A stretch of DNA of 64,000 nt, from NCBI GenBank assembly GCA_014706295.1, contig JACSVZ010000015.1, positions 56,355,535 to 56,419,534 on the forward strand. The letters are read 5' to 3'. The DNA is from Lycocorax pyrrhopterus obiensis. Lineage: Eukaryota > Chordata > Aves > Passeriformes > Paradisaeidae. The position numbers were made by a program, and so were the translations under genes. This document shows, piece after piece, positions 1 through 11,486 of this stretch. The notes under the pieces were generated by a model, which was not told the origin of the DNA, made no database searches, and saw only the letters and a list, made by a program, of their open reading frames with translations. The first letter of the stretch is position 1. Each line of letters starts with the position of its first letter.

Positions 1-159
1 CACGACTTTTAGCACCTGAGAATAGGTGTGAAAAGGGAGGAGGTAGAGAAGTAGGAGGTGGAGGTGGTGTGAGTTAATACAAGACCCAGTGGGAAGCAGC
101 AGCAGGCAATATTATTTCTGTGTTTTGAGCCAAAACTTTCTCTCTCCCTCTAACACTCA

Positions 160-400
160 TTAAATTACAACCAATGCAAGTAGCATTGTGAAGGAGGAAT
201 TTGGGAGCTGTCGTTCATCATCCAATCACTTGTAGCGAATGTGCTGCTCAGTGCCATAGCCTATAGCCTCGCTGAGAAGTAATTCACTTGGTATTTGCAG
301 GCATGACATGCATGCCATAAGAATTCCACTGTTAGCATTATGCCAGCATTAGTGAGAGGATATGAAAATAAATGATGAGCTATTGTTTTTCATTATTAAG
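160..400. promoter_or_regulatory. Candidate conserved non-coding segment
   Basis: Repeat-free, AT-rich sequence with CCAATCA, the palindromic ACATGCATG stretch near 306-315, and TAAT/ATTA words around 385-395. It is flagged on composition and motif density only; conservation cannot be tested here. Confidence 0.25.
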
Positions 401-2476
401 TCCAGGCTTTTCGCTCATCTTGCTTTTTTCCTCCCTCCATCCGTGAAAGGAGGGGCCTCTCTGTTCTTTTCTCTTTCAGAGCAGGCAGGTTGTGCCCTAA
501 CTCATCCCAGATCCCCCATCTCCCTTCCAGACCAGCACCCTTTTGCTGCACCCTCCACCTGTCTCCTCCTGGGTTTGGAGATCAGCTGCAGCCGTCCTTT
601 AAATTGCTGTAGGGTATTACCACAGAATGATATGACATCAGAGGGGACCTCAATATTTTGTTATGGGACTACAGAACTGTTTTGCCCTCACCATCCCTCA
701 AGGGGACCAAGCCCTGCTCTTCACAGTTGCGTTGGCAGGTTCCGACTTTGGTAGTGGGTCAGCAGTTTGGTACTTTGAGGTCATCCACAAGCCTTAAGTG
801 ACTCTTCTATTATTAAAAGAGAGAGAGAACTCTTGAGGCAGCTGTCAATCTGGATGTGCAGGAGCAGAGCTGAGCAGCCTCTGTCAGGGTCTGCTGGCAG
901 TGGCCAGTGCTTAAAAGAAGTCCACAAGGGAGAAAGACAAGGATCTGTGACCTGTAGTTCTGAGAGGCATCTCTGTCCATTCCAGTGGCCTTTCCTGTGT
1001 TTTCTCCAGAGCTCTGTAAGTGTAAAGGACTTAAACATTACAGGGGAGTGAGATAGTTAAGTGTTATTTTTCCCTGTTTTCCAGTGGGGGTGACCAAAGA
1101 AGAAAGCATAGCATTTTCAGAGATGACCCCTGTTTCTGGGATCATCAGTTCATGGGGCTTGTTTAAGCTGTCACACAAACACCCACCTGTGCAAAATAAA
1201 AGACTTCTTTGGAAAACTGGGCTTAAATATTGGAATGAAATCCCTGAACTGAGTCAGTACCAGCACTATACAGGATTCCTGTGCTCTTAATCTTATTCTT
1301 AATCAACTAACCCAGGCAGTCTTTCATGTCAGTGAGTTGCTGCTCACTCCAGTGGCCCCAGCCCACACTGGCTGTTCAGCAGAAGGCCCGGCTGAGCTGA
1401 AGGCAGATGGCAGGGTAAGAGCTTGTGCTGATCCTACTGCTACTAACTCTACCACTCCTCTGCACAGCAAGCTGCTCCCTTTGAACATCAGCAGAACCGA
1501 TTTTAAAAGCCCTGCGACCCAGCCTTGTGTGACAGAATAGCTCATTTTGTCAGGGAAAAGATACCTTGGCAAACTTTTGAGTGGAAGCTGTCAAGGGTAA
1601 CCTCAAGATGCTGGAAGAAGCAGCCATAGACTTTGAGGAAGAGCAGCAGCCAGCTGCAGGTGTCATGTTCCCACCTGAGAGGGGACACGTGAAAGCCAGT
1701 GCTTTTTTTGGCCGTATTCTTTATTCATACTCTCACAGGAGCAGCGTAAACACCGGAGTGTTCTGTGACGTTGCTTTGCACATAGTCGGGGTTATGAAAT
1801 CCAAAGCTGCTGAGTCGCTGTACTTGTCCCACCCCATGCCGTGCTGGCAGCACACCCTGGCACACAGCAACCTCCAGTATGTTGTGGTTATCCAGGTCTA
1901 GCCCTGACCTATGGGTCTCCTAAAATGTCTCGGGCCAAGTGACTCCCTCTCCCACCTCACTGACATGCCTGCAAGCACACATGCAGTGCACAGCCTTCAG
2001 CACCCATAGCATGTGTGGCTCTTGACAGGTCACTTCAGGGCAGTTGCAGTGTCCCACATCTTGGAAACAGGGAAGGTGTGTTCCTTTGCCTGAGCTCCTC
2101 TGCACAGCCCTCTCACAGCCCTTGCAGTGATTGCCAAAGTCCTTTCCATTGGGAAGCGACACCTGCATTTGATTCTTCTCAAATTTTGCAATATGCATAA
2201 GTGGGGTGGTGGTGACACTGGGCTTGAAGTCATCAACTCATATTTACTTGTGATCTAAGACAGTGATTTCTGTTCAGACCTCAAAGGGCAAGCTGCTGTG
2301 TGATTTAAAGTCGTGCTACCAGCAGGAGCATATGACCTCATGGTATGAAAAAGCAGGAGGAGATTAGTAAAGAAGTTTCTAAGGTACACAAATGTCCATG
2401 GGAAAAAAAAATACATTAACAGGAGAGTCAGTCTGTCTGTGTAAGAGAAGGCTGGGGAAATGACTAATATGTGCAG

Positions 2477-2540
2477 TTTGATTCAGATGTTCCTTCTTTG
2501 ATTCAGATGTTCCCTCTTTGATTCAGGCCCCCTCCTTTGC
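2477..2540 (+). repeat. 20-bp tandem repeat, two full copies and one partial
   Basis: The unit TTTGATTCAGATGTTCCTTC starts at 2477. It is repeated at 2497 with one change (CCCTC for CCTTC), and a third, diverging copy starts at 2517 (TTTGATTCAGG). The near-identity of the first two copies suggests a recent local duplication. Confidence 0.9.
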
Positions 2541-3570
2541 TTTCTCTACCCCCTACCTCGCCTTGGATTTTTCTGCCTTTTAGAATAGAGCGAGCGAGGG
2601 AGAGTGGAAGGACTCAGTGAGGAAGGAGTTAAGGGAATGCTCACTGGGGATTATAAAACAGCCAGGCACTTGGAAACAGTTAAGAAGAGAGAAACAGATC
2701 TGCCAGGAGGGAGTGTGGCACTGGAGCCGGTGGTTTATTTTCATGCCTTCCTACACAGCAATGCAGAAGGCTCTCCTACAATGGGGACGGAGGTAAGGGT
2801 GGAGGGAGCGGGGTCGGTGCTGAGGTGAGGGTGTCAAGGTTAAATGGGAAATAAACTTCTCCAGCACCAAGTTCACCAGCCTTCCCACTGGTCCTTATTG
2901 ATGTGCTCTGCTCTGGATGTGGGTTGTTCCCTGAGTGGGTGGCAGCAGGTAGTGCCTACCATCGCCTGAGGGCATGGCCTTGCCCTGGGGGCAAGACATC
3001 TTCTTTGCATGTTGAACATAAGGAAGAGTGGTCTGTGTGCTCTTGGCATCACCCTGGAAAGGTGGACACAACAAACTTGCTGTGTGCTTGAGCGCAGCAC
3101 CGAGAGCACAGTGTGGGCAGGTCTGTGGGTATGCCTACGTGAGCATGAGCTGCATACGAGGTCTTCCGTGAGCGTGGCTGTGGGTGGGCAGCTTGTGCAA
3201 GCCCACCTGGCCAGGAGGAGCCTTCTGTCATGCTCTGATGAGGTGGCTTTGAGTCACAAGGAGCTGTGTTTTCACTCACCCTGTATTCGTGCCTCAGAAG
3301 CCCAGCTGAGGCCTTCTGCACATCATGTCGGGCACCAGGCTCTGTAATGGGGGCAGAGACTCTTGGTCGTGGGAAGGAAAGGCCAATGCAGACACCTGAA
3401 GGCAATGTCACCCGACAGACCAGGTGACTGGCAGGGCTGAGAAGAGAAGCCAGGTGGCTTCAGGCTTCCTCCATTGTGTTCTCCATGTGCCTGTGCTTGG
3501 GGCAGCAGCTAACTTCTTCCTACTTTGAGGGACATTGCTACTGTGATGGTGAATTATGAAGTGACCTGAA

Positions 3571-3720
3571 AGCGGGCCCTGCCGTCACCTCCTGGCTCTT
3601 TGGCTCTGTGCATGAAAAACGGTGGCGTTTACAGCCTCCTGGCAGCGGGAGCTTACAGGGAGTGACCGGTCACCCTTACAGCGACCATTGGGAGAACTGC
3701 GCGTGTGCAACGCCGAGATC
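3571..3720. promoter_or_regulatory. CpG-retaining segment with 12-bp palindrome
   Basis: About eleven CpGs in 145 bp, against a CpG-poor surround. It includes the perfect palindrome GTGACCGGTCAC at 3662-3673, which contains TGACC/GGTCA nuclear-receptor half-sites as an inverted repeat without spacer. It could be an enhancer or a chance cluster. Confidence 0.35.
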
Positions 3721-3898
3721 CATTTTTCTTGAGTAAAAAAACCAGATGCAACTGTTAGAACCAAAGTGTGTGGAGAGAGGGCTAGTCACTCTGCAAGTGT
3801 CAGGGGCTTGTGAGGAAATAGCAGGAGTTTGCTGACTAATGCCGATGATGCTTAAGGAGTAAATGAGAAATACGGAGGGAAAACCCTCTGTTTCTGAA

Positions 3899-3938
3899 TT
3901 TGGAAGAGAAAAAAAAAATTGGGGGGGGGGGGAAAAAA
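3899..3938 (+). repeat. Purine tract with G12
   Basis: An A-run, TT, then twelve G (3921-3932), then more A and G. It is a nearly pure purine strand, and runs like this are often length-variable. Confidence 0.95.
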
Positions 3939-4514
3939 GGAAGGAAGATGTACAGAGTTAATAATCAGCCCCCAAAGTCTCTGACCTATATCTCCCTCCT
4001 TTCCCTGGAGCCATTCTTGAAATGAAAAATTAATAGAGAACAACCAGGTTTTACCTCCAGGGTACCCTTTCGGGCTGCCACGTACTATGGGCTGGGACCA
4101 GTGGATAGGACTTTGGAGTCCCTCATCATGATGCAGAAAGCAGAAAAGTCTCAGTCCAGGATGTTGCAAGGATGTCCAGAGAGACTGAAAGCGAGAAGGT
4201 AATCTCCTCTCTGGGAAGGATGGTCTCTGGCTTCAGGTGGTTGGGAAAACGATGTTGAGCTGACACACTAGGTTAAAGCAGACCAAGAAAGAAGGATAGT
4301 CCTTGAAGTTACTGTAACTTTAGCAGGGGAAATGGAGGTGAGAAGGAAAAAAAAAGTATATCAGGTCATTAGTCCTCTGAGGGCGAAGTTCATTCTGTCT
4401 ACAGAATATTCTTCCCTCTCTTCCCATTTTTAGTTTTTTAATGAGGAAAGAGAATACTTATTTAAGAAGCTAAAACCTAGGGTTGTGGGCCAGGAGGTTT
4501 CATTTCCCAGTTCT

Positions 4515-4615
4515 GATGCTCCTTGCTCTTTAAGCTTGAGCAAGTCACTTTACTTTCTTCTGGCTCCATTTTTATCTCTGTAGGATATGGACTGTGATAC
4601 CCTTTGCAAAATATT
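4515..4615 (+). mobile_element. MIR-like SINE relic
   Basis: The order TTGAGCAAGTCACTTTACTTTC, then a pyrimidine-rich stretch with CCATTTTTATCTCTGTAGGATATGG and GTGATACC, follows the MIR core (CAAGTCACTTAACC, CTCATCTGTAAAATGGGG, ATAATACC). It is diverged, as expected for an ancient amniote element. The call rests on remembered consensus only. Confidence 0.5.
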
Positions 4616-5886
4616 TTCAAACCTACTGAATATAGGAAGGGCTACGTTTTCTGAGGTGAGGAGGGCCTGGGCATTGTATGTTGGGTGCTGTGCAGGAGGA
4701 GGAGGGCTGATGCTGTGGGGTTTTTGCCTGCTCTGGAATGGGCTCTGTGCCCGCAAAACACGCCCACAGCTTTGGGCACTGCCGGATTCGCCCTCCCACG
4801 TGACATGGGAGGGATGGAACCATGCTGTGGAGTGCTATGAGAAGAGGTGTTATCACCCACTGTGGCAGCAGGGCTAGGCAAGCTTTGAGGGGATCTGAAC
4901 ATATGTGAAAATCTGGCCCTTTACCATCTCCTTATGTTGGATGACCTCAACTTTGGTGCCCAAGATTACTAGCTCTATTTTATGTATAGGTCTGGATGCA
5001 TCATGTTGTCTTTGTTGTGGTCCTTCAGAGCCTGCCTATCTCCTTAGATCTTTGCAAGATACCTCACTTACTGCTGTCGTCTGTGATAAATATCCTCCAT
5101 AACCCTGAAGGGCCAGAAGCTGAGGCATCCGTGCTGTCTCTGCATGGACTTCTGCCTCTTCAATATTAGGATGCCTTATGCAGCTTGAGAAACTAGGTTA
5201 TATAGCAGCTTTAATGGGGCTTTTTCCAGACACCGATTGACCTGATTCCTCGGACCAGCTGTTTTATTTATTAAGCAAAATAGGAGAAAAAAAATGCATC
5301 TCCTACATAAATTTGTTTAATTGTGGAGTATGTTTAAACTTTTTTTTTTCATAAATTGATATGGAGCTCTTACTTTATATTGATTTTGTAGATATTAATT
5401 TATGCACTAGGAATGAGGAAGATTTGCCTCTCCATCTAATCCTATTTCTAGAGAGAGATTTACTTAATGTGCAGTGTAATTTGTCTAATGTGCAACTTTG
5501 TATGTAGAGTGTACCCAGGTTCAGCAGAAACCATGGCTATAATAAAAGAGAGCACTGTAGTGCAGTGCCATAAATCCCTCTGTAATTAAAAATACTAAAT
5601 TAGTCAAAGTTAGTGCAGTCAGGAGACATCACTAGCTCAAAAGCAGGGATATATGGTGAGAGTTTTCAGTGCAGGACAGAGAAATTGGGTCTGTGTTCCT
5701 CCCTGTGTGGATATGGTATGTGTTTGGGAAGGAACTGTTCATAACACCATTTGCCAGGAATACAGCTTGGGTGGCAAAGAGGAATTGTCGGGAGTTATCC
5801 TAGGGTTGTCCTTGCATGCTCCCGAGGTGATGGAGGAACCCGTTCTGCCAGCTCCCACATTGTCTCACTCTGTTGTCCAGTGTCGT

Positions 5887-5928
5887 CTGTGTGTGTGTTT
5901 GTCTGTGTCTGTGTGTGTCTGTGTGTCC
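5887..5928 (+). repeat. Degenerate (TG)n/(TCTG)n tract
   Basis: TG dinucleotides interrupted by TTTGTC and TC steps over about 42 bp. Shorter TGTC runs lie at about 6062-6076 and 6221-6233. Confidence 0.9.
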
Positions 5929-6930
5929 TGAGTCCTGTGCACAGTTGCAAGGTTGGATTTTACGCTCCTACAGAAGTGTCTCTAAAATTACTTTATTTCT
6001 CTGAAAAAGGCTGGCACCAGCAGTTGGTTGAATTATTCCCACCCCCCCATCATCTGTCTTTTTGTCTGTCTGTCTTTCTTTCCTGGTGTTAGCACAGACA
6101 AATCACTGCCTGAAATTTTCAGATGGGCTTTTTTTTTCTTATAGGAATTTATGAATCTCCCTGCAAATAATCAGGGGAAGGATCAGTTTATACCAATGTA
6201 AGATTCACTACCTCTGAGTACTGTCTGTCTGTCCTATACCCAGGTTATGACCAGTGCTGCCTGCAGTGCCTGACACTTGCTTTCTCTTTCCGAGAGAACA
6301 GGAGGAAAGGTGTGGCTTATGCTCTAAGCCATTTGGAATTGAGTAACAAGACTTTGTTGTGCATTAAAGTTAAAAATAAATTGATCTTGTTTATCTGAAC
6401 AGAACCAGGATATAAAATAAAGTTCTAGTTACAGTTTGAGTTTCAGTTTGACTTGATTCTGTTAGTGTAACATCTGACCTGTGTGGTTTCTTCCAACAAC
6501 TGAGAAGAGAAAGAAAAGTGTATGCTATGGCAATGACCTACTGTTGAGGCCATCCAACAGCTTCCCTATTTTAAGACCTTCATTTTTAGTTGTTCTCAAC
6601 TTTACTAAACTTAAACTGTCTGGGCAGAAATTTTCCATCCCGGCTACCTGCCTCAGGATGTATATTTAGAAAACAGCTCTTTTATACCTCTCCTGAATTT
6701 TTTGATGCATGTTAAATATAACAAATGTACAAAGAAATGAGAAAGCAAACCTCCCCATTAACAACCCAGTAAAATTTGAATGGTATATATGTCAGGGATA
6801 CCACTTCTGCTATCTCCAAGAGCATCAACTCAAAAAAATGCTTGTCATCACAGCCTCAACTGGCAAAACATATCTCTGAGGGATTTGTACCTAAGAGTTT
6901 CAGTTGAGCACTTAAAATTAGTGGAAGCTT

Positions 6931-7065
6931 TTCACATTAATCTCTCTGTGCTTTGGTTCCCTGCCCATCAAATATGGGTAATACAGTGTCTTACTTTATA
7001 AGGGCAATGTGAAAATACATTCCTTTATGTTTGTGAAGCATTCAGTTACTCTAATAATGCGTACT
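6931..7065 (+). mobile_element. MIR-like SINE relic
   Basis: ATTAATCTCTCTGTGCTTTGGTTCC, CATCAAATATGGGTAATACAGTGTCTTAC and TTTGTGAAGCATTCAG follow the 3' half of MIR in order and spacing. Divergence is high, so this is a tentative call. Confidence 0.42.
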
Positions 7066-8806
7066 GTAGGAAAGGCCGTGAGTAAATTACTAATTCCAGA
7101 GCAGAGCAGAGTGTGGCAGGTACACAGTAAACAAGGCTCAAGGCCACACCTCCAACAGTGCCAAGAAGATGAAATAGTGACTGAGTGCTTGCTAGGTGAG
7201 CACCCCGGATCCTGCTGCACTGGGTGAGGCCAAGGTCCTGTGGAAAAATAGCCTGTGATTATGTGATTAACAGCTCTGCCATGGTACACAGGCAAGAAAG
7301 AGGGTCGAAGGTTGCACAGGTAGCCATAAAGCTGAGTTTTCCTAAGCCTGGTTCTTGATTTGCAGCTTTAAATAGTCTTGCTTTCACCTTTCTCTGTTTT
7401 CTGTGTAGTTGTTTGGTCATGCAGAGTGGGAATGAGGAACAATAAACAGCTGTTGCTCCTGGGAGAAGAGACAGGAAAGCACTTAGTGCCCTTTGTCATC
7501 AGAGAGGAAAATTCTTGGTGAAGCCTTCTGTCCAGACATTCTGTGTAGGAGCAAGTGTGACCCTCAAGATAGAAGTTCAGGACTGGAGGAAAAAAGCAAA
7601 TTAACTGAGATGTGTTTTTTCCCTTATGATAACTGTCTGGTTTATGCTGTTTTTCTCTAATAATGCTCTCTACCATTAAACAGCAATGCCACAAACCAAC
7701 AGGCTGGCAAGTTATTTTAAGGAAGAACGAGATCATGCCATTGCTCTTTCTTTGGGTCTTGTGGGAAGGCGTTTCCTGGTTTTACCCTGGGTACTCCCAG
7801 CTCTGGTTGCTCCCTCTCCCAGATCCTGCCCTGTGGAAGTCCCAAATGGTACACTCATGAGACCATAATCTTTAAGCTTGGGAAAATGATCCAGCCCTGA
7901 TTCACAGGCAGAATCAACCCCAAATCCCTCTGCCTTTGTTCACTTTGTTACCTTTTGCTTTCCTTCCGTTTGTGTTCTACCCTCAGGTGGAAGGAAGCAG
8001 TGCTGCCCACAGCCTGTTCAGGGTTGTATGTGGGCAGCAGCAGGGGAGGAGAAGGCTCTGGTTGAAGGTTTGCAGTAGACATTGCGATAATGCCACCAAT
8101 GAGCAAGCTCTGGGGTGGCTGGGGTGCACACCTCAGTAGAAGTTTGCCCATGTCACAGTAGTATTGGCTGTCTCTTCTGCACCATCTTAGGGTGGGAGTA
8201 AGCCTGTCACTCCAACCCTGCTGAGGAGTTGGGCGTGGAGAGCGAAGATTGCCAGCAGTGAGACCTAGGAGATACAAGAAGGCTGTATAGATACAGTGAC
8301 TTTAAAGGGTTACATACTAGCTGAGCTGTTTTTAAGTTGAGGAAAGTTGCTCATTCTCTGCCTACATTATGAGTCAAACTAGGATGCACATTTTCTTGAA
8401 ATCCCTAAACCCTAAAGCCCGTGCACAAGAGCCTGTTCTTGATGTGGTTTTCATAATTGATGTTTGGCTATTTCACAGTTGCTTTTCCCCATGGAATTTC
8501 TCTTAAAAATGCCCTATATTTCTTTTTAATTTTGACTGTGTGTGGCAATTTTATATTTCAGAAAAAATATTCAAGCATGATTTTCTGTAAAGCTAGGATA
8601 TCATTAGGGTACTTTGGGGAGGGAACTGCTTATTATTTGTGATGTCCCTTGAGAAGGTAATAACTGAAGTCCTACCAGTATTTCCCCTTCTTCTGCATGT
8701 GAATTCTCAGAAAGGTTTGTCAAGACAGACATCAGTTTGCCAGCACTGGCTGGTTATTGCAGTTGTTCAAGCATTAGGGAATTGTGTTTTAGCAAGCAAT
8801 GGTAGT

Positions 8807-8916
8807 TTCCTTCCTTCCTTCCTTCCTTCCTTCTTTCCTTCCTTCCTTCCTTCCTTCCTTCCTTCCTTCCTTCCTTCCTTCCTTCCTTCCTTCCTTCCTT
8901 CCTTCCTTCCCTCCTT
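8807..8916 (+). repeat. (TTCC)n microsatellite, GGAA on the minus strand
   Basis: About 110 bp of TTCC tetranucleotides with one interruption (TTCTTTCC near 8831-8838) and a CCCTCCTTC end. It is a pure polypyrimidine run on the + strand, so triplex formation is possible. The minus strand is a GGAA array, the core of ETS-factor sites. The long frames across it (repeated SFLP or KEGR) are repeat artefacts. Confidence 0.98.
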
Positions 8917-9299
8917 CTGTCATGATGTGCCACTTGTTTAATAGCCCTTGCTAAGGGGTGGAAAGTGTCTAACCCATAAGGTGCCTGTGTCCTCCCTCCC
9001 GCTCCACTCCACACACAGAGCTCAGGGGTGCCGCAGCCTGAAGATGTTCTGTGAGGCAGGAGGTGAGGTAGTGAAGACAACATCCCCCTCTGAAGATCTG
9101 GTACATGTTAGAACATGGGATGCATTACTCCATTTCTGACCTCTGAAAGTGACTTGTTTTCATCTCTGACCTCATGAAACCTCTTTGCCCCTTTGCCTGT
9201 CAGCCTGCCGAGTTCAGAGTTAGACAGAGCACATAAGGCAGGGTAGATGGAATCGCTTTTCTTTCCAAAAAAGAGTTCAAGGCAACACAAGCACTTGCT

Positions 9300-9520
9300 T
9301 TAATTTATTCCTGCTCCCGGGTGTAATTACAACCTCTGGATTTCAGTGTAAAGGTGGAAGGGGATGTGGTTGAATGGAGTTAAGATTTTTTTCAAATTGC
9401 ATTAATATGTGACCTATATGAAAAACAACCACGCTCACATAGGAATGCGGGCAGTACTTGCAAGTTGCCTGTGAATTAATGAAACATTTGCAAACATGTG
9501 CATTATTTCCTGAGACTTAT
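9300..9520. promoter_or_regulatory. Candidate homeodomain-rich non-coding segment
   Basis: Contains the 10-bp palindrome TGTAATTACA (9322-9331) and several ATTAAT/TTAAT words, with no repeat sequence. It is flagged by appearance only. Confidence 0.27.
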
Positions 9521-9958
9521 TTCTTTACACAGCAATGCTGATTGCTTATTCTGGGACAATGACCAGACAAGAAGGTATTAAAAACAAAAGTAAAAAAAGA
9601 ATAGAAAATGTGTATTTCAAAAGCTAAAAGGGTCCCATTTCTTAACAGAACAGAAACAAAATGACAATTCTTCCAGTACTTCGTTGGACCTTGGAGATAT
9701 TTGCCTAGAGAGAACTCTGTTTATGGTATATTTATTTATACTTCTTTGAGAAAACTGTAATTGTCAGATGTTTATATATACTTCCTTCTTTTTTCCCCTC
9801 TTTTTTGTGAAGGCTGTTTACACCAAAACAATATCTTTGTTTTCAGAGTTCATCTGCTCTCGCTGCTCCTTTTCCAGCTGAAGTCACAATACTCAGTCTG
9901 TGACATCACTGTTGGCTGCCGTGACAACAGAGAATTTTCACTCCAGGTGGAGAACATG

Positions 9959-9979
9959 CAGCAGCAGCAGCAGCAGCAG
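9959..9979 (+). repeat. (CAG)7 trinucleotide run
   Basis: Seven uninterrupted CAG units in intron 1. A short frame reads it as poly-Gln, but that frame has no protein similarity I recognise. Confidence 0.97.
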
Positions 9980-11446
9980 CCACTTTGTCAAGAGCAGAGA
10001 GCATGTTTTGCTATGCATATTCCTAGTCATGGAGAAGGAAGGGAAGGAAAAATCTGCAAGAAAACCAAATGTAGATTTTCTGAGTGTGCTGCTTGTGGGG
10101 TGGGCACAGGTACTGGAGACTTTACCTGCCACAAGATTTCTTTTGAAACCAGTCAACAGCAGTTAACTACAGATTATACACTTGTAGAGAATAACTTGCT
10201 TTTTTAAAAGGGAGAGTGCAGGAGAGGGGTTTAATTTAGATTAATGTATCACTTGGATGCCTGAATTGTACCCGCAAGTTTTATGGTGGTTTTTTGCTTT
10301 TTTTTCTACACAAACCCCCTTTCAAAAAGCAGATTACTAATGCCGTGTTCCTGCTAACGCTTACACATGTAGTGGGCTTTCAGTGCATGAGTTGTCCTGA
10401 TGAAGTCAGTTAAGACAATTCATGTGCTTAAACTCAGACACAGGCACATGTGGCAGTAATGTGAGGGTCTAGCCAGCTGTCCTAGGGGAACAGTTAAATC
10501 AGGATTTTATAGAATATTTTCTGATGCAGACACTGTCTTGGAAGACACTTGTCACCTGGAAAAGCTGAAGTCTCTGGACTGAATCTGCCAGGAAAAGCGA
10601 ATAGAAAGGCCATAAACCTTTCCCCTGTGCTTTTGTCTGCCTAATTCATCTCATGGGTCACAGCCTTATGGTTGCTGGTTGGAAGATGAGGGGGTGTCTG
10701 GAAGTGTTTGAAGGACTGTGGCTTAAGAGGCGACACAGTAAGATCATTAAATAGCAGGGAGGAAAACAGAATGGAGAAATGGTCACTATCCCCATTGACT
10801 GTGTTGCAATGATACAAGTGAAAAATACATGTACATCCAAAGTGTAGTTATTAGTCACAGGTTCATGGTATGAAATCGTATGCCCTGATGGCCCACAAGC
10901 ATGGATGGAGCAGTCATCCACTCTCAAGGCTGCCCCGAAGGGCAGAGGCAGCATGCGAGTCCCTCAGATACACTTGTAGCATTATTTCCATGCTTCGGTT
11001 TCATGGCTGTACCAAGGACTACAGGAAAACCCTAAGCAGGAAAAGATGCTGCTGTTTCTCCTACATAACTTCCCAGCCAGTGTGGGAGAAGCAGCACCTT
11101 CAGCTAAGTACATTCAGAGGTGTGTGTTCCAAAATACCCCAAGCAACCTCTGCAGCCACATCCCTCGGTGACCGATGAGCAGTAGCCTTTGGTACAGGTG
11201 TTTTCTCTCACTTTCAGCGTCCTAGGAAACCCAGGCATTTGCTTGATCAGGGTCCAGTTTCCCAGTGAGAAGAGACTGTGTTGGTCCTGTTTTCCCCTGG
11301 CCCCCTACTACAGCTCTGCTGAAACATTTCTGAGTTGTCACAAGTCGGGAGAATGTATATTTTTCCAGCAAGCCCTGTCATATAACTGCACTGGCAGCCT
11401 CAGGAGAGTGCCTTTTACCTACATCTGTATTTTGGGATGTCTTAGG

Positions 11447-11486
11447 GTTGTTTGTTTGTTTGTTTATTTGTTTGTTTGTTTGTTTT
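11447..11486 (+). repeat. (TTTG)n microsatellite
   Basis: About 40 bp of TTTG units with one TTTA variant in the middle. Confidence 0.97.

Larger units (their letters stand above)
1..3570. other. Intronic, no gene seen
   Basis: Apart from the candidate segment at 160-400 and the 20-bp tandem repeat at 2477-2540, nothing is recognisable. Short frames on both strands show no protein similarity. Confidence 0.75.
3721..8806. other. Intronic, no gene seen
   Basis: Holds the G12 purine tract, two MIR-like relics, TG/TCTG-rich tracts and an AT-rich repeat-free stretch at about 5200-5420 with TTTATTTATTAAG and TATTGATTTTGTAGATATTAATTTATG. The rest is unremarkable. Confidence 0.75.

Noticed and set aside
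2477..2540. Possible CRISPR-like repeat
   Set aside because: Units abut directly without spacers and the context is vertebrate intron, so it is a simple tandem duplication.
9959..9979. Poly-Gln coding exon
   Set aside because: The frame has no splice-site support or similarity, and seven CAG units are common in introns.
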